Shown here in pieces: positions 45,046 to 53,230 of a stretch of 64,000 bases of DNA. The position numbers were made by a program, and so were the translations under genes. Every line of letters begins with the position of its first letter. Position 1 is the first letter of the stretch. The stretch spans positions 124,001-188,000 of the forward strand of contig SACF01000001.1 in the NCBI GenBank assembly GCA_009928665.1, written 5' to 3'. Source of the stretch: Alphaproteobacteria bacterium. Its GTDB lineage: Bacteria > Bacteroidota > Bacteroidia > Bacteroidales > FEN-979. Below the pieces are notes generated by a model. That model saw only the letters and a list, made by a program, of their open reading frames with translations. It was not told the origin of the DNA and searched no databases.

Positions 45046-45129
45046 TTTTCCCCGCTCCCTGAGGTTCCATTTAATAGAATAACCACCTTCCTCTATTCAT
45101 TTAAAAATTGATTTATGTTCCCTGTTTCG

Positions 45130-45143
45130 TTGATTTTTATCAA
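45130..45143 (+). promoter_or_regulatory. FNR-type box in the promoter of the Crp/Fnr gene
   Basis: TTGATTTTTATCAA is a perfect TTGAT-N4-ATCAA site. It overlaps the -33 TTG (45130-45132), a position expected to give autorepression, and is identical in half-sites to the box at 45974. Confidence 0.72.
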
Positions 45144-45159
45144 TTTTATTCTATATTTG
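45130..45159 (+). promoter_or_regulatory. Promoter of the Crp/Fnr regulator
   Basis: TTG (45130-45132), a spacer of 19 bases and TATATTTG (45152-45159) make an excellent Bacteroidetes promoter. Transcription would start near 45166, 26 bases before ATG 45192. Confidence 0.7.
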
Positions 45160-45191
45160 TGAAACCAGTAATTGGGAACTATTAGAAAGGA

Positions 45192-45887
45192 ATGGTAAAT
45201 AAAAACACATTTGCTTCAAACTGTGTTGATTGTAATTGCAAATCATCCATATTTAAACATCTTAGCCATCCCGAACTTGACATTATCAGTAATAGTAAGT
45301 TTCAGGTTGTATATAAGGCAGGTGAAATCATTTTTAAACAAGGTACCCCCTCTCCGTATTTTGTCTGTATAACATCAGGATTAGTAAAGATTTACATCGA
45401 AGGTTATGGTAAAAATCTAATTCTGGGATTAGTGAAACCCGTTGATTATATATTTGGACCCGGAATATATGTTGACAACCGGCATCATTATTCTGCGGCA
45501 GCCGTTGAGGATTGCACGGCCTGTTTGATCGATGTAAATGTATTTAAAAGACTGATCCGGGAAAACCCTGACTTTGCTGATGAGTTTATCAAAAGAGTGT
45601 CATTGCAGGCGATTTTCAATTTTGAACAAGTGATCAGTCTGACTCAAAAGCAAATGCCCGGTCGCATTGCTGATGTGCTTTTTTATCTGTCCGAAAAAAT
45701 CTATTGCCAAAATCCTTTTGAATTGTCAATTACCAGGCAAGATCTCGCTGACCTCTCCGGAATGTCAAAAGAAAGCGCTATACGGATTTTAAAAGAATTT
45801 AAGGAAGAGGGTGTGTTAACACTTCATGGAAATCATCTTGAAATACTGAATATCAAACAACTACGCCATATTAGTGAAAAAGGGTGA
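45192..45887 (+). CDS. Crp/Fnr-family transcriptional regulator
   Basis: The 231-residue protein has a cyclic-nucleotide-type beta-barrel (about 30-130) and a C-terminal helix-turn-helix (about 180-215: ITRQDLADLSGMSKESAIRILKE). The recognition helix keeps the E-x3-R spacing of Crp/Fnr. Cysteines at 11, 14 and 16 plus 108 and 111 could hold an Fe-S cluster as in FNR, but many Bacteroidetes relatives have similar cysteines without proven clusters. FNR-type boxes lie in its own promoter and before the next operon, so it probably controls that operon in response to oxygen. Confidence 0.88.
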   Translation: MVNKNTFASNCVDCNCKSSIFKHLSHPELDIISNSKFQVVYKAGEIIFKQGTPSPYFVCITSGLVKIYIEGYGKNLILGLVKPVDYIFGPGIYVDNRHHYSAAAVEDCTACLIDVNVFKRLIRENPDFADEFIKRVSLQAIFNFEQVISLTQKQMPGRIADVLFYLSEKIYCQNPFELSITRQDLADLSGMSKESAIRILKEFKEEGVLTLHGNHLEILNIKQLRHISEKG

Positions 45888-45973
45888 TCTCTTCTCTATA
45901 TTTTTGTGATCCCAGCTATCCGAATTTTTAATTAATTAGTTCAGTATCCGTCCATTTTACCAATATCAAATGA

Positions 45974-46009
45974 TTGATATATATCAATGTGTTCCTTGAT
46001 ATATATCAT
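45974..46009 (+). promoter_or_regulatory. Tandem FNR-type boxes upstream of the cytochrome cluster
   Basis: TTGATATATATCAA (45974-45987) is perfect, and TTGATATATATCAT (45996-46009) differs by one base from the same palindrome. Their centres are 22 bases apart, two helical turns, so two dimers could bind on one DNA face. They lie roughly 76-98 bases before the expected transcription start. Confidence 0.75.
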
Positions 46010-46064
46010 GTTGTTCTTTGGTAAATCTCACGCTGTAACAAATAGTATTACCTGCATTCTTAGA

Positions 46065-46072
46065 TACATTTG
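46065..46072 (+). promoter_or_regulatory. Candidate -7 element of the cytochrome cluster
   Basis: TACATTTG fits TAnnTTTG, giving a start near 46079 and a leader of about 60 bases to ATG 46138. The -33 region lacks TTG, consistent with a promoter that needs an activator. Confidence 0.55.
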
Positions 46073-46137
46073 CTTCTATGTTATTTGCACAATACATGAA
46101 TAGCGAATAATTGTTTATTAACTAAAACTGTAACATT

Positions 46138-47226
46138 ATGAAAAGAATTAAACAATTGATTTTTACTGCAGGATTGGTGTGCTCTGTTGTAATGATCATT
46201 TTCACGGCCTGCACTAAGGAAGGTCCTCAGGGGCCAGCCGGTCCGGCCGGAAAAGATGGTACGAATGGCACCAATGGTAAAGATGCCAATGCTACTTGCA
46301 CCCAATGCCATAACTGGAGTGACAGCCTGGTTACGAAAATCTTCCAGTATGACGCTTCCCGCCACTCATTGGGCGAAACGACATTTGAAGGCACCCGTAC
46401 CTCATGCGCTCCATGTCATACAAGTCAGGGATTTGTGGAGTGCGCCTCAACTGGTTCCGATACCACTGCCGCCCCAGTTTATGATGCAGCCCAAATCAAT
46501 TGCCGCACTTGTCATAAAATCCATAAGACGTACACAAACAATGACTGGGAACTTATCGTCACTTCAGGATTCAATCCGCGTTATGATAAAACGGTTACGA
46601 TCGACCTTGCTGCTGATGGTGGAGGATCCAATCTCTGTGCACGGTGTCACCAGCCGCGAACCACTTCCCCCTGGCTGACAAACCCTTCCAGCACCACCGA
46701 TTCATTGAAACCTACCAGCAGTCGGTGGGGCCCGCATTATGGAGCGGCAGGTGTCGTTTTTGCCGCTAAGGGTGCATTTGAGATTGGAACATCCGCATTC
46801 AGGTCGACAAATCATAAGGATGCATTGTCCTGTGCCACTTGTCATCAGGCACAAGCCCAGGGAGCCCTGGTCGGCGGCCATTCCCTTTGGATGTCGAATG
46901 AAGAAGAAGGAATTAAAAACAATGTCAGTTGCAAATCAGCGGGATGCCACTCCTCCCTCGGAAACAATACATTTGACGTCAATGGCAAGGAAACGGAAAT
47001 TGCCGGTATGATCCAAACCTTGAAGGTCAAATTGGCCGTAGCAGGAATGCTTGATACCAATACAAATAATCTGAAAACTGGTAAATGGTACAAACAAAAA
47101 CAATTAGCTGTATTCTGGAATTATAAGCTTGCTTTCTACGATAAAAGCAATGGAATTCACAACTACCTGTATACTTACGACATGCTTCAGTCTGGCATTG
47201 ATTATATGGCGAGCCTTGGATATTAG
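46138..47226 (+). CDS. Hexahaem c-type cytochrome lipoprotein with collagen-like stalk
   Basis: The 362-residue protein has a lipoprotein signal (acylated Cys25 in IFTAC). Seven Gly-X-Y triplets follow (residues 29-49, rich in PQ, PA, KD and TN), which is a collagen-like stalk. The body has five CxxCH motifs (CTQCH, CAPCH, CRTCH, CARCH, CATCH) and one CX4CH (CKSAGCH), so up to six haems. No close family was recognised. Exposure on the outer membrane is inferred from the lipid anchor and stalk. It is the first gene after the FNR-type boxes, and a terminator follows it. Confidence 0.83.
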   Translation: MKRIKQLIFTAGLVCSVVMIIFTACTKEGPQGPAGPAGKDGTNGTNGKDANATCTQCHNWSDSLVTKIFQYDASRHSLGETTFEGTRTSCAPCHTSQGFVECASTGSDTTAAPVYDAAQINCRTCHKIHKTYTNNDWELIVTSGFNPRYDKTVTIDLAADGGGSNLCARCHQPRTTSPWLTNPSSTTDSLKPTSSRWGPHYGAAGVVFAAKGAFEIGTSAFRSTNHKDALSCATCHQAQAQGALVGGHSLWMSNEEEGIKNNVSCKSAGCHSSLGNNTFDVNGKETEIAGMIQTLKVKLAVAGMLDTNTNNLKTGKWYKQKQLAVFWNYKLAFYDKSNGIHNYLYTYDMLQSGIDYMASLGY

Positions 47227-47242
47227 GGTATTATAATAGATA

Positions 47243-47277
47243 AAAAGGCTTCAGGGGTCCTTCTCTTGAAGCCTTTT
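47243..47277 (+). terminator. Hairpin terminator/attenuator after the hexahaem gene
   Basis: An 11-bp stem AAAAGGCTTCA/TGAAGCCTTTT encloses a 13-base loop, 17 bases after the stop, and ends in a T-run (TTTTATCTT). It is likely to let more transcript of the first gene accumulate than of the genes beyond. Confidence 0.8.
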
Positions 47278-47350
47278 ATCTTAATGTCAATTTGAACTTC
47301 AAATGCTTATGCACATTATTTTTATTTCAATCAATACAAATCTTCTCCGT

Positions 47351-47737
47351 ATGCAAAAGAAAACATTATTTAATCTTGCGTTTGTGCTCATTGGTTTGTT
47401 TATCCTTATCTCTTGTGAATACGCCATTATAACCCCCGATGTGCCACCTCCTCCCCCACCAGGCGATTCCACCTCCTTCTCACTAAAAATCCAACCAATA
47501 TTTGACAATCTTACTTGCGCCCGCGCTGGATGCCATAATGGCAATGTCGCCCCGGACCTCAGATCGGGTAAATCCTATCAAAGCTTAATGGAGAGCAAAA
47601 TGGTCGTTCCATTCCGACCGGAAGAAAGTATTTTGTATACATGCCTGCTTTCAGGTGGCGTAATGGCTTCATATGGCAATCCTACTGACAATTCAACCAT
47701 AAAGTATTGGATTGAAGAAGGAGCCAAGAATAATTAA
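47351..47737 (+). CDS. Small haem-c lipoprotein with polyproline stalk
   Basis: From ATG 47351 (128 residues) a lipobox LISC (Cys22) is followed by a six-proline run (32-37) and a compact domain with CARAGCHNG, a CX4CH haem site in the setting usual for planctomycete-type/DUF1549-like small cytochromes of Bacteroidetes (APDLRSGKSYQSL; then a late Met in GGVMASYGNP). It probably sits in the outer membrane beside the DUF5777 barrel encoded next. The spaced CX4CH motif is shared with the sixth haem of the preceding protein. Confidence 0.75.
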   Translation: MQKKTLFNLAFVLIGLFILISCEYAIITPDVPPPPPPGDSTSFSLKIQPIFDNLTCARAGCHNGNVAPDLRSGKSYQSLMESKMVVPFRPEESILYTCLLSGGVMASYGNPTDNSTIKYWIEEGAKNN

Positions 47738-47774
47738 TCCACTGAAGAATCATTAATATTTAATATTAATAAAT

Positions 47775-48716
47775 ATGCACAAAATTTATCATCCTATCAA
47801 ACTGATTCTGCTAATACTGGTTTTCACATTAACCACCGTTGGGGTCAATCAGGCACAAGATTCTATTCCGGTAGAACCTGTATTAACAAAGAAACCACTC
47901 GCAAAAGCACCATTCGAAAGCGGTATATGTATGGACATTCAGACTGTTGTGGTTCAGCCTGCCAAGACACTGGAATTCGTTCTTCAACACAGGTTTGGTA
48001 CCATTCAAGGTAATTGGAGTGATCTCTTCGGTATTTGGGGGGCTTCAAACATTCGACTCGGATTGAACTTCAGTATTACAAATAACCTTCTTGTTGGTCT
48101 TGGAACTACAAAAAATAACCGTTTACAGGATTTGCAGATCAAATATACTTTTCTGCGCCAACGACAAGGAGGATTCCCACTCACCATTTCTGTTTATGGT
48201 GATTATGCCTTGAACGCCTTGGGAAAGGATTTTTATGGTGCCGGTTATAAATTCGTCGACCGGTTTTCATTCTATCATGAATTCCTTTTTGCCAGACGAT
48301 TTTGTAACTATTTCTCAGCCCAGCTCGGACTAAGCTATACCCATTTTAATAAAGTTGACCGTACCGTTGACTCCACGGCAATGAACGACGCGCTTGCTTT
48401 TGCCCTGCTTGCACGTTTTAAGCTGAGCCCGCAGTCTTCCATTGTGTTATCCTATCAACAGCCCGTCATTGTTAATTATGATCCGGCATTCGTTGTTAAG
48501 TACCCAAATCATTGGCTGGAAATTCCGAAAAACAAAGCCCCCTACCCAAATATCTCTTTGGGATGGGAGGTTTCAACCAGCACACATGCATTTCATTTGT
48601 ACTTATCTGCTGCCCAAGGGATCATTCCTTCAGAAATGGTGATGAACAATGAAAATAATTTCTTTAATGGTTTTATCCTGGTTGGATTTAACCTTACACG
48701 ATTGTGGAATTTTTAA
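47775..48716 (+). CDS. DUF5777-family outer-membrane beta-barrel protein
   Basis: The 313-residue protein has a signal peptide (cleavage near VNQAQ) and alternating amphipathic strands: TLEFVLQHRFGTIQ, LGLNFSITNNLLVGLGTT, QLGLSYTHFN, FALLARFKLSPQSSIVLSYQQ and a C-terminal FILVGFNLTRLWNF ending in Phe, typical of an outer-membrane barrel. The match to DUF5777 is by these signatures. In Bacteroidetes this family often sits beside cytochrome genes. Here it could be the pore through which haem lipoproteins pass electrons, but that is inference. Confidence 0.8.
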   Translation: MHKIYHPIKLILLILVFTLTTVGVNQAQDSIPVEPVLTKKPLAKAPFESGICMDIQTVVVQPAKTLEFVLQHRFGTIQGNWSDLFGIWGASNIRLGLNFSITNNLLVGLGTTKNNRLQDLQIKYTFLRQRQGGFPLTISVYGDYALNALGKDFYGAGYKFVDRFSFYHEFLFARRFCNYFSAQLGLSYTHFNKVDRTVDSTAMNDALAFALLARFKLSPQSSIVLSYQQPVIVNYDPAFVVKYPNHWLEIPKNKAPYPNISLGWEVSTSTHAFHLYLSAAQGIIPSEMVMNNENNFFNGFILVGFNLTRLWNF

Positions 48717-48744
48717 TTTTATCATTCTCTAAAAACAATTGCAT

Positions 48745-49161
48745 ATGAAAACAACAAAAAAAATCACAACCGTATTAATTCCGGTTATTATCTCGGTGTT
48801 TTTACTGGCCGGTAATTTGGCAACAGCACAACAATTAAAACCAAAACCATGGCCAGTTCCTGACAAGGATAAAAACATTAAGACTCCCGGGAAAGCTGAT
48901 CTGGCAGTCGGTAAAGAACTCTGGGCCAAACACTGCAAATCATGCCATGGCAGCAAAGGATTGAGCGATGGACCAAAAGCTGCTTCTTTGAAGACCTTTG
49001 CAGGTGATTTTTCCACCGCTTCATTCCAGTCAGCTACTGATGGTGAACTGTTTTATCGTACCAATAAGGGTCGGGACGAAATGCCGGCATATGAAAAGAA
49101 AATCCCGGATGCCAATGATCGTTGGGCGTTGGTTGCTTACATGCGTACTATGAAAAAATGA
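48745..49161 (+). CDS. Periplasmic monohaem cytochrome c
   Basis: From ATG 48745 (138 residues) a signal peptide (cleavage near ATAQQ) is followed by one class-I cytochrome c domain: haem motif CKSCHG (64-68), and a distal Met in DEMPAYEKKI. It is a small soluble shuttle that could link the inner-membrane complex encoded downstream with the outer-membrane haem proteins upstream. Confidence 0.88.
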   Translation: MKTTKKITTVLIPVIISVFLLAGNLATAQQLKPKPWPVPDKDKNIKTPGKADLAVGKELWAKHCKSCHGSKGLSDGPKAASLKTFAGDFSTASFQSATDGELFYRTNKGRDEMPAYEKKIPDANDRWALVAYMRTMKK

Positions 49162-49261
49162 TGTCATGCCATATGACTGATTTTCAATAAAGGGTGTTGT
49201 GGGTCAAATAGCCTCGACACCCTTTGTCATTCCTGATTTAATTTTTCAAACTATTCACTTT

Positions 49262-50281
49262 ATGACTTACGAAGCAAATGTCAGACCTGCCTGGATCGTG
49301 TTGGTTCTCTTATTACTCTTTATTTTGGCATATACTGTACTTAATGACTCCCCATTGATTCAGTCCATTTCGAACCCACCCAAACAAAATATATCGAAGA
49401 AGGGACTTTCAAACTTTAAAAATTCGGAAGAAAATGAGATGTGCCTGAAATGTCATGGCCAGTCCAAGTATTCATATACCAATAAAGAAAATGGAAAAAT
49501 CATAGTCAAACGAATGTATGCTGAGGCGATTGTGAATAGAGATGATTTTTATGCCTCCAACCATCGTGAATTCAAATGTACGGATTGTCATTCCGAAGAT
49601 TACATTACATTTCCCCATTCTGGTGATTTACGAATGGAAGCAATTGCCACTTGTGTCGATTGTCATGGTGGCGATGAAAAATATGCCAAATTCCAATTTG
49701 AAACTATCGACACTGCTTTTATGGCCAGTGTCCATTCACAAAAACACAGCGAAGAATTTACTTGCTGGATGTGCCACGATCCGCATACCTATAAAATTAA
49801 TGCACGGACTACTGAAAATTTAAAAGAAACTATTACCTATGACAATCTGATTTGCCTGAATTGTCATGGAGATAATAACAATTACCAGTTATTATCCAAT
49901 AAACCCAATCCGAACCTTCTTCAAAAACATGATTGGCTTCCAAATCAATCTTCCCACTTTACCAATGTCCGCTGCATTGAATGTCATACCCGAAACGAAG
50001 ACACTTTGATCGTTGCACACTTTATTACTCCAAAAAATCAAGCTGTTAAGAAGTGTGAATCCTGTCACTCTAAAAATTCAATTCTGTATGCGTCCCTTTA
50101 CAAACATCAAATCAAACAGAATATCGAGAAGGTAGGTATTATTAAAGGACTGTTTTTCAGTGAAACAGCCTCAATTGGGCCGGATCGTAATAACAGTTTG
50201 AATTTATTAAGTTTTCTTATCATGGGATTGACTGTCATTGCCATTTGTATCCATGTATTTTTACGAATTAAAAACAAATAA
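49262..50281 (+). CDS. Heptahaem membrane-anchored c-type cytochrome
   Basis: From ATG 49262 (339 residues) the protein has one N-terminal membrane helix (about 10-28), seven CxxCH motifs (CLKCH, CTDCH, CVDCH, CWMCH, CLNCH, CIECH, CESCH) and a C-terminal helix (about 312-333), so the haem domain is held in the periplasm at both ends. It resembles the multihaem partners of NrfD/cytochrome b complexes (Hmc- or Dsr-type) more than NapC/NirT. It is separated from the cytochrome b gene by 7 bases. Confidence 0.87.
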   Translation: MTYEANVRPAWIVLVLLLLFILAYTVLNDSPLIQSISNPPKQNISKKGLSNFKNSEENEMCLKCHGQSKYSYTNKENGKIIVKRMYAEAIVNRDDFYASNHREFKCTDCHSEDYITFPHSGDLRMEAIATCVDCHGGDEKYAKFQFETIDTAFMASVHSQKHSEEFTCWMCHDPHTYKINARTTENLKETITYDNLICLNCHGDNNNYQLLSNKPNPNLLQKHDWLPNQSSHFTNVRCIECHTRNEDTLIVAHFITPKNQAVKKCESCHSKNSILYASLYKHQIKQNIEKVGIIKGLFFSETASIGPDRNNSLNLLSFLIMGLTVIAICIHVFLRIKNK

Positions 50282-50288
50282 TTAGACA

Positions 50289-50915
50289 ATGAATAACCAT
50301 TCATCTGAACGACTTTATTTATATCCTTTATGGATCAGGATATGGCATATGATTAATGCTGTTCTGTGCCTGATACTTATTATTACCGGACTTAGCATTC
50401 AGTTCTCAAATCCAAGTGTGGTGGTGAAATTCAAAACGGCTATCTCTGTACATAATATTGCAGGGGTTCTTTTAGCGATAAACTATATTGCTTTTTTTAT
50501 CGGTAATCTGTTCACAACAAATGGACATCATTATATCATGCCTGTAAGGGGGTTTTTTAAAAGATTGATCATTCAGATTCGCTATTATACAATTGGTATT
50601 TTTAAAAAGGAGAATCCTCCATTCCCAATAACCCCGGATCAGAAGTTTAATCCATTACAGCAATTCACATACGTTGCCACGATGTACTTACTTGTTCCGT
50701 TGATTGTCCTTTCCGGGTTTGGTTTGTTGTATCCCGAAATGACATTGAAAAGTCTTTTAGGGGCTAGTGGGCTGGAATTGACTGATTTTCTGCATGTGAC
50801 TGTGGGTTTTTTCATCACCTTGTTTATGTGCATACATATCTATTTCTGCACCATTGGCAAAACCCCGGCCAGTAATTTTAAAAGTATGATCAATGGGTTT
50901 CATGAATCACATTAA
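50289..50915 (+). CDS. Cytochrome b (cytochrome b/b6 or thiosulfate-reductase-type membrane subunit)
   Basis: The 208-residue protein has four membrane helices (about 15-40, 50-75, 125-150, 165-195). His20 (RIWHMINAV) and His55 (AISVHNIAGV) on the first two helices and the histidines in ELTDFLHVTVGF and FMCIHIYFCT on the last are the expected haem b ligands of PF01292 proteins. It should link quinol to the heptahaem cytochrome encoded just upstream. It is 11 bases ahead of the ferredoxin gene. Confidence 0.86.
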   Translation: MNNHSSERLYLYPLWIRIWHMINAVLCLILIITGLSIQFSNPSVVVKFKTAISVHNIAGVLLAINYIAFFIGNLFTTNGHHYIMPVRGFFKRLIIQIRYYTIGIFKKENPPFPITPDQKFNPLQQFTYVATMYLLVPLIVLSGFGLLYPEMTLKSLLGASGLELTDFLHVTVGFFITLFMCIHIYFCTIGKTPASNFKSMINGFHESH

Positions 50916-50926
50916 ATAACCAAATC

Positions 50927-51883
50927 GTGAAGGAACAATCAAAAAATAAATCGACTCGTCGGGCATTTCTGAAACAGGGATTGGTCGCCGGTGCCGGAAT
51001 TGCCGCTGGAACCGGTTTGATTTCATCGCTTCTCGATGCCCGAACATCGGAATCGGTAGAAAAAGTGAAAGTAATGACCACGGACGGCCAAATTAGGGAG
51101 GTTGATAAAGCACAGTTAAAACTTCCGCGAGTTTCCAGAGAGGAATCCCATTACGGAATTCCCGGAAGAAAATTTGTAATGGTGATTGACCTGGCTAAAT
51201 GTAAAAATGCCAGAAAATGTGTTGAGGCTTGCCAGAAAGGGCATCACTTGCCGAAAGGACAGGAATTTATGAAAATTTATTTACTACAGGATTCTGATAA
51301 AACATCCCCCTACTGGTTCCCCAAACCATGTTTTCATTGCGATAACCCGCTTTGCGTCAGTGTTTGTCCCGTTGGCGCCACCTATAAAAGAAGCGACGGT
51401 ATCGTCCTGGTTGACAATGAACGCTGCATAGGATGTAAATTTTGTATGACCGGTTGCCCGTATTCCTCACGTGTTTTTGCATGGAAACATTACCCTGAAT
51501 TTGACGAAGATAAAGAACCCTACTCTCCTGAGGCCGGCAGTCCTGGAAAAGAAGGAACGGTCTCAAAATGTGATTTCTGCCCCGATCTTATCCGGGTAGG
51601 AAAAGTCCCTTACTGCGTTTCAGCCTGCCCAATGGGAGTCATCTATTTCGGCGACATCGATGAAGACACCGTGACCAATGGAACCGATACCTTTCAGTTC
51701 AGTCAACTGATAAAGGACAGGGCCGGTTATCGTTACCTTGAAAATTTGGGTACCCGGCCTTGTGTATATTACCTGCCCCCCGTCGACCGTCAATATGATG
51801 TAAGCCTTGGATTTGGTGATTTGAATGAGGAGATTAAAAACAGATATAATGAGACCCCCTATGTCAAAAAACACAAACCCTGA
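50927..51883 (+). CDS. Tat-exported four-cluster ferredoxin (PsrB/HybA/DsrO-like)
   Basis: The 318-residue protein starts at GTG 50927 and has a Tat signal (STRRAFLKQG). Cluster motifs in order: CKNARKCVEAC (Cys92, Cys98 and Cys102, with Ala95 where the second Cys should be), CFHCDNPLCVSVCP, CIGCKFCMTGCP, and CDFC...CVSACP. Fifteen of the usual sixteen cysteines are therefore present, and the first cluster may be [3Fe-4S] or altered. It would transfer electrons between the NrfD subunit and a cytochrome or reductase. The next gene begins 2 bases after its stop. Confidence 0.9.
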   Translation: MKEQSKNKSTRRAFLKQGLVAGAGIAAGTGLISSLLDARTSESVEKVKVMTTDGQIREVDKAQLKLPRVSREESHYGIPGRKFVMVIDLAKCKNARKCVEACQKGHHLPKGQEFMKIYLLQDSDKTSPYWFPKPCFHCDNPLCVSVCPVGATYKRSDGIVLVDNERCIGCKFCMTGCPYSSRVFAWKHYPEFDEDKEPYSPEAGSPGKEGTVSKCDFCPDLIRVGKVPYCVSACPMGVIYFGDIDEDTVTNGTDTFQFSQLIKDRAGYRYLENLGTRPCVYYLPPVDRQYDVSLGFGDLNEEIKNRYNETPYVKKHKP

Positions 51884-51885
51884 TT

Positions 51886-53205
51886 ATGGAAAGTGATAAA
51901 AATATATTATTGAAAGAATTTGCCCCCCAGCTTAACCGTACTGGCCCCTGGGGCTATGCCTGGATTTCGTTTCTTATTGCCGTGATCTGTCTGGGCATTG
52001 TTGCATTTTTCTTTCAGGTCCTACGGGGCCATGAGGTCACAGGAATGCGAGATAATGTCGTTTGGGGCATCTATATTGTAAATTTTATTTTCTTTATGGG
52101 TATAAGTTACGCCGGAGCATTAATTTCGGGCACCTTACATTTATTTCGGTCCTCCTGGCGAAAACCCATTATCAGGATGGCAGAATTTATTACTATCATT
52201 TCTTTGTTGATTGGCCCTTGCTTTATTCTGTTATGTATTGGCCGACTTGACAAACTTCATTATCTTGCAATTTTCGGAAGGATCCAATCACCGATTACCT
52301 GGGATGTAATTGCGATCTCTACAGATATATTTGGCTGCTTGATTTTTCTGTACCTGGCTTTATTAAGGGATCTGGCGACCCTTCGGGACGATGATATTAT
52401 CAAACTTTCAAAATGGAGAAAAAAACTCTATAAGATTCTCGCACTGGGCTATACGGGAACCCCCGAACAACAGCTCCGTTTGAACCGTGCCACAGATGTT
52501 ATGGCTGCTATGATCATTGCAATTGCCATTATTGTATATTCGGTTCTGGCCTGGATTTTTAGTGTCACCCTACAACCAGGTTGGCATAGTACTATTTTCG
52601 GCCCCTATTTCGTAATTGCCGCCGTATACTCGGGAAGTGCCGTATTAATTTTATCCATGTGGCTTTTTCGCAAAATTTACCATCTTGAGAATTATATTAC
52701 AAAAAAGCATTTTGTTTCCGTTGGAGTGATTATGTTGGTTTTAGCCGCATTTTACGGGTACTTTACTTTTTCCGACTATCTTACAAAATGGTACGGTTCA
52801 GAAAAAAATGATGAGTTACTTATTCGCTTATTGTTTAATGAGTACTATTGGTATTTCATTATTTCAAACTATATTGGAGTACTGTTGCCTCTCATCGTGG
52901 TTGGGATACCAAAATTGCGGACTATAACCAATATTACGATCACCTCGGTTGTTGTTATCATTGCACTCTGGTTAAACAGGTATCTGATTGTTGTACCAAC
53001 TTTGGAGTCGCCTTATTTACCGATACAGGATTCCAGGCCGGAGTGGTTGAATTACGGTGCCACCTGGATTGAATGGAGTCTTACAGCTGCCGGAGTTGCC
53101 GTGTTTAGCCTACTCTTTACCCTTGCTTCAAAGTTTATCCCGATTGTTCCCATATCGGGACTTCATCATGATTTAGAGGATAAAAAAGAGGGAATTTTAG
53201 CATAA
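51886..53205 (+). CDS. NrfD/PsrC/DsrP-family quinol subunit
   Basis: The 439-residue inner-membrane protein has about nine or ten helices. NVVWGIYIVNFIFFMGISYAG is the conserved NrfD motif, and the pattern of a Gly-rich first region, RPI-type loop and long C-terminal helices (WYFIISNYIGVLLPLIVV) fits DsrP/PsrC. Such subunits bind quinol and contact the periplasmic FeS protein, encoded just upstream. No catalytic molybdopterin subunit is encoded here. Confidence 0.89.
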   Translation: MESDKNILLKEFAPQLNRTGPWGYAWISFLIAVICLGIVAFFFQVLRGHEVTGMRDNVVWGIYIVNFIFFMGISYAGALISGTLHLFRSSWRKPIIRMAEFITIISLLIGPCFILLCIGRLDKLHYLAIFGRIQSPITWDVIAISTDIFGCLIFLYLALLRDLATLRDDDIIKLSKWRKKLYKILALGYTGTPEQQLRLNRATDVMAAMIIAIAIIVYSVLAWIFSVTLQPGWHSTIFGPYFVIAAVYSGSAVLILSMWLFRKIYHLENYITKKHFVSVGVIMLVLAAFYGYFTFSDYLTKWYGSEKNDELLIRLLFNEYYWYFIISNYIGVLLPLIVVGIPKLRTITNITITSVVVIIALWLNRYLIVVPTLESPYLPIQDSRPEWLNYGATWIEWSLTAAGVAVFSLLFTLASKFIPIVPISGLHHDLEDKKEGILA

Positions 53206-53230
53206 ATAAAATATTTGATATTTGATCCTT

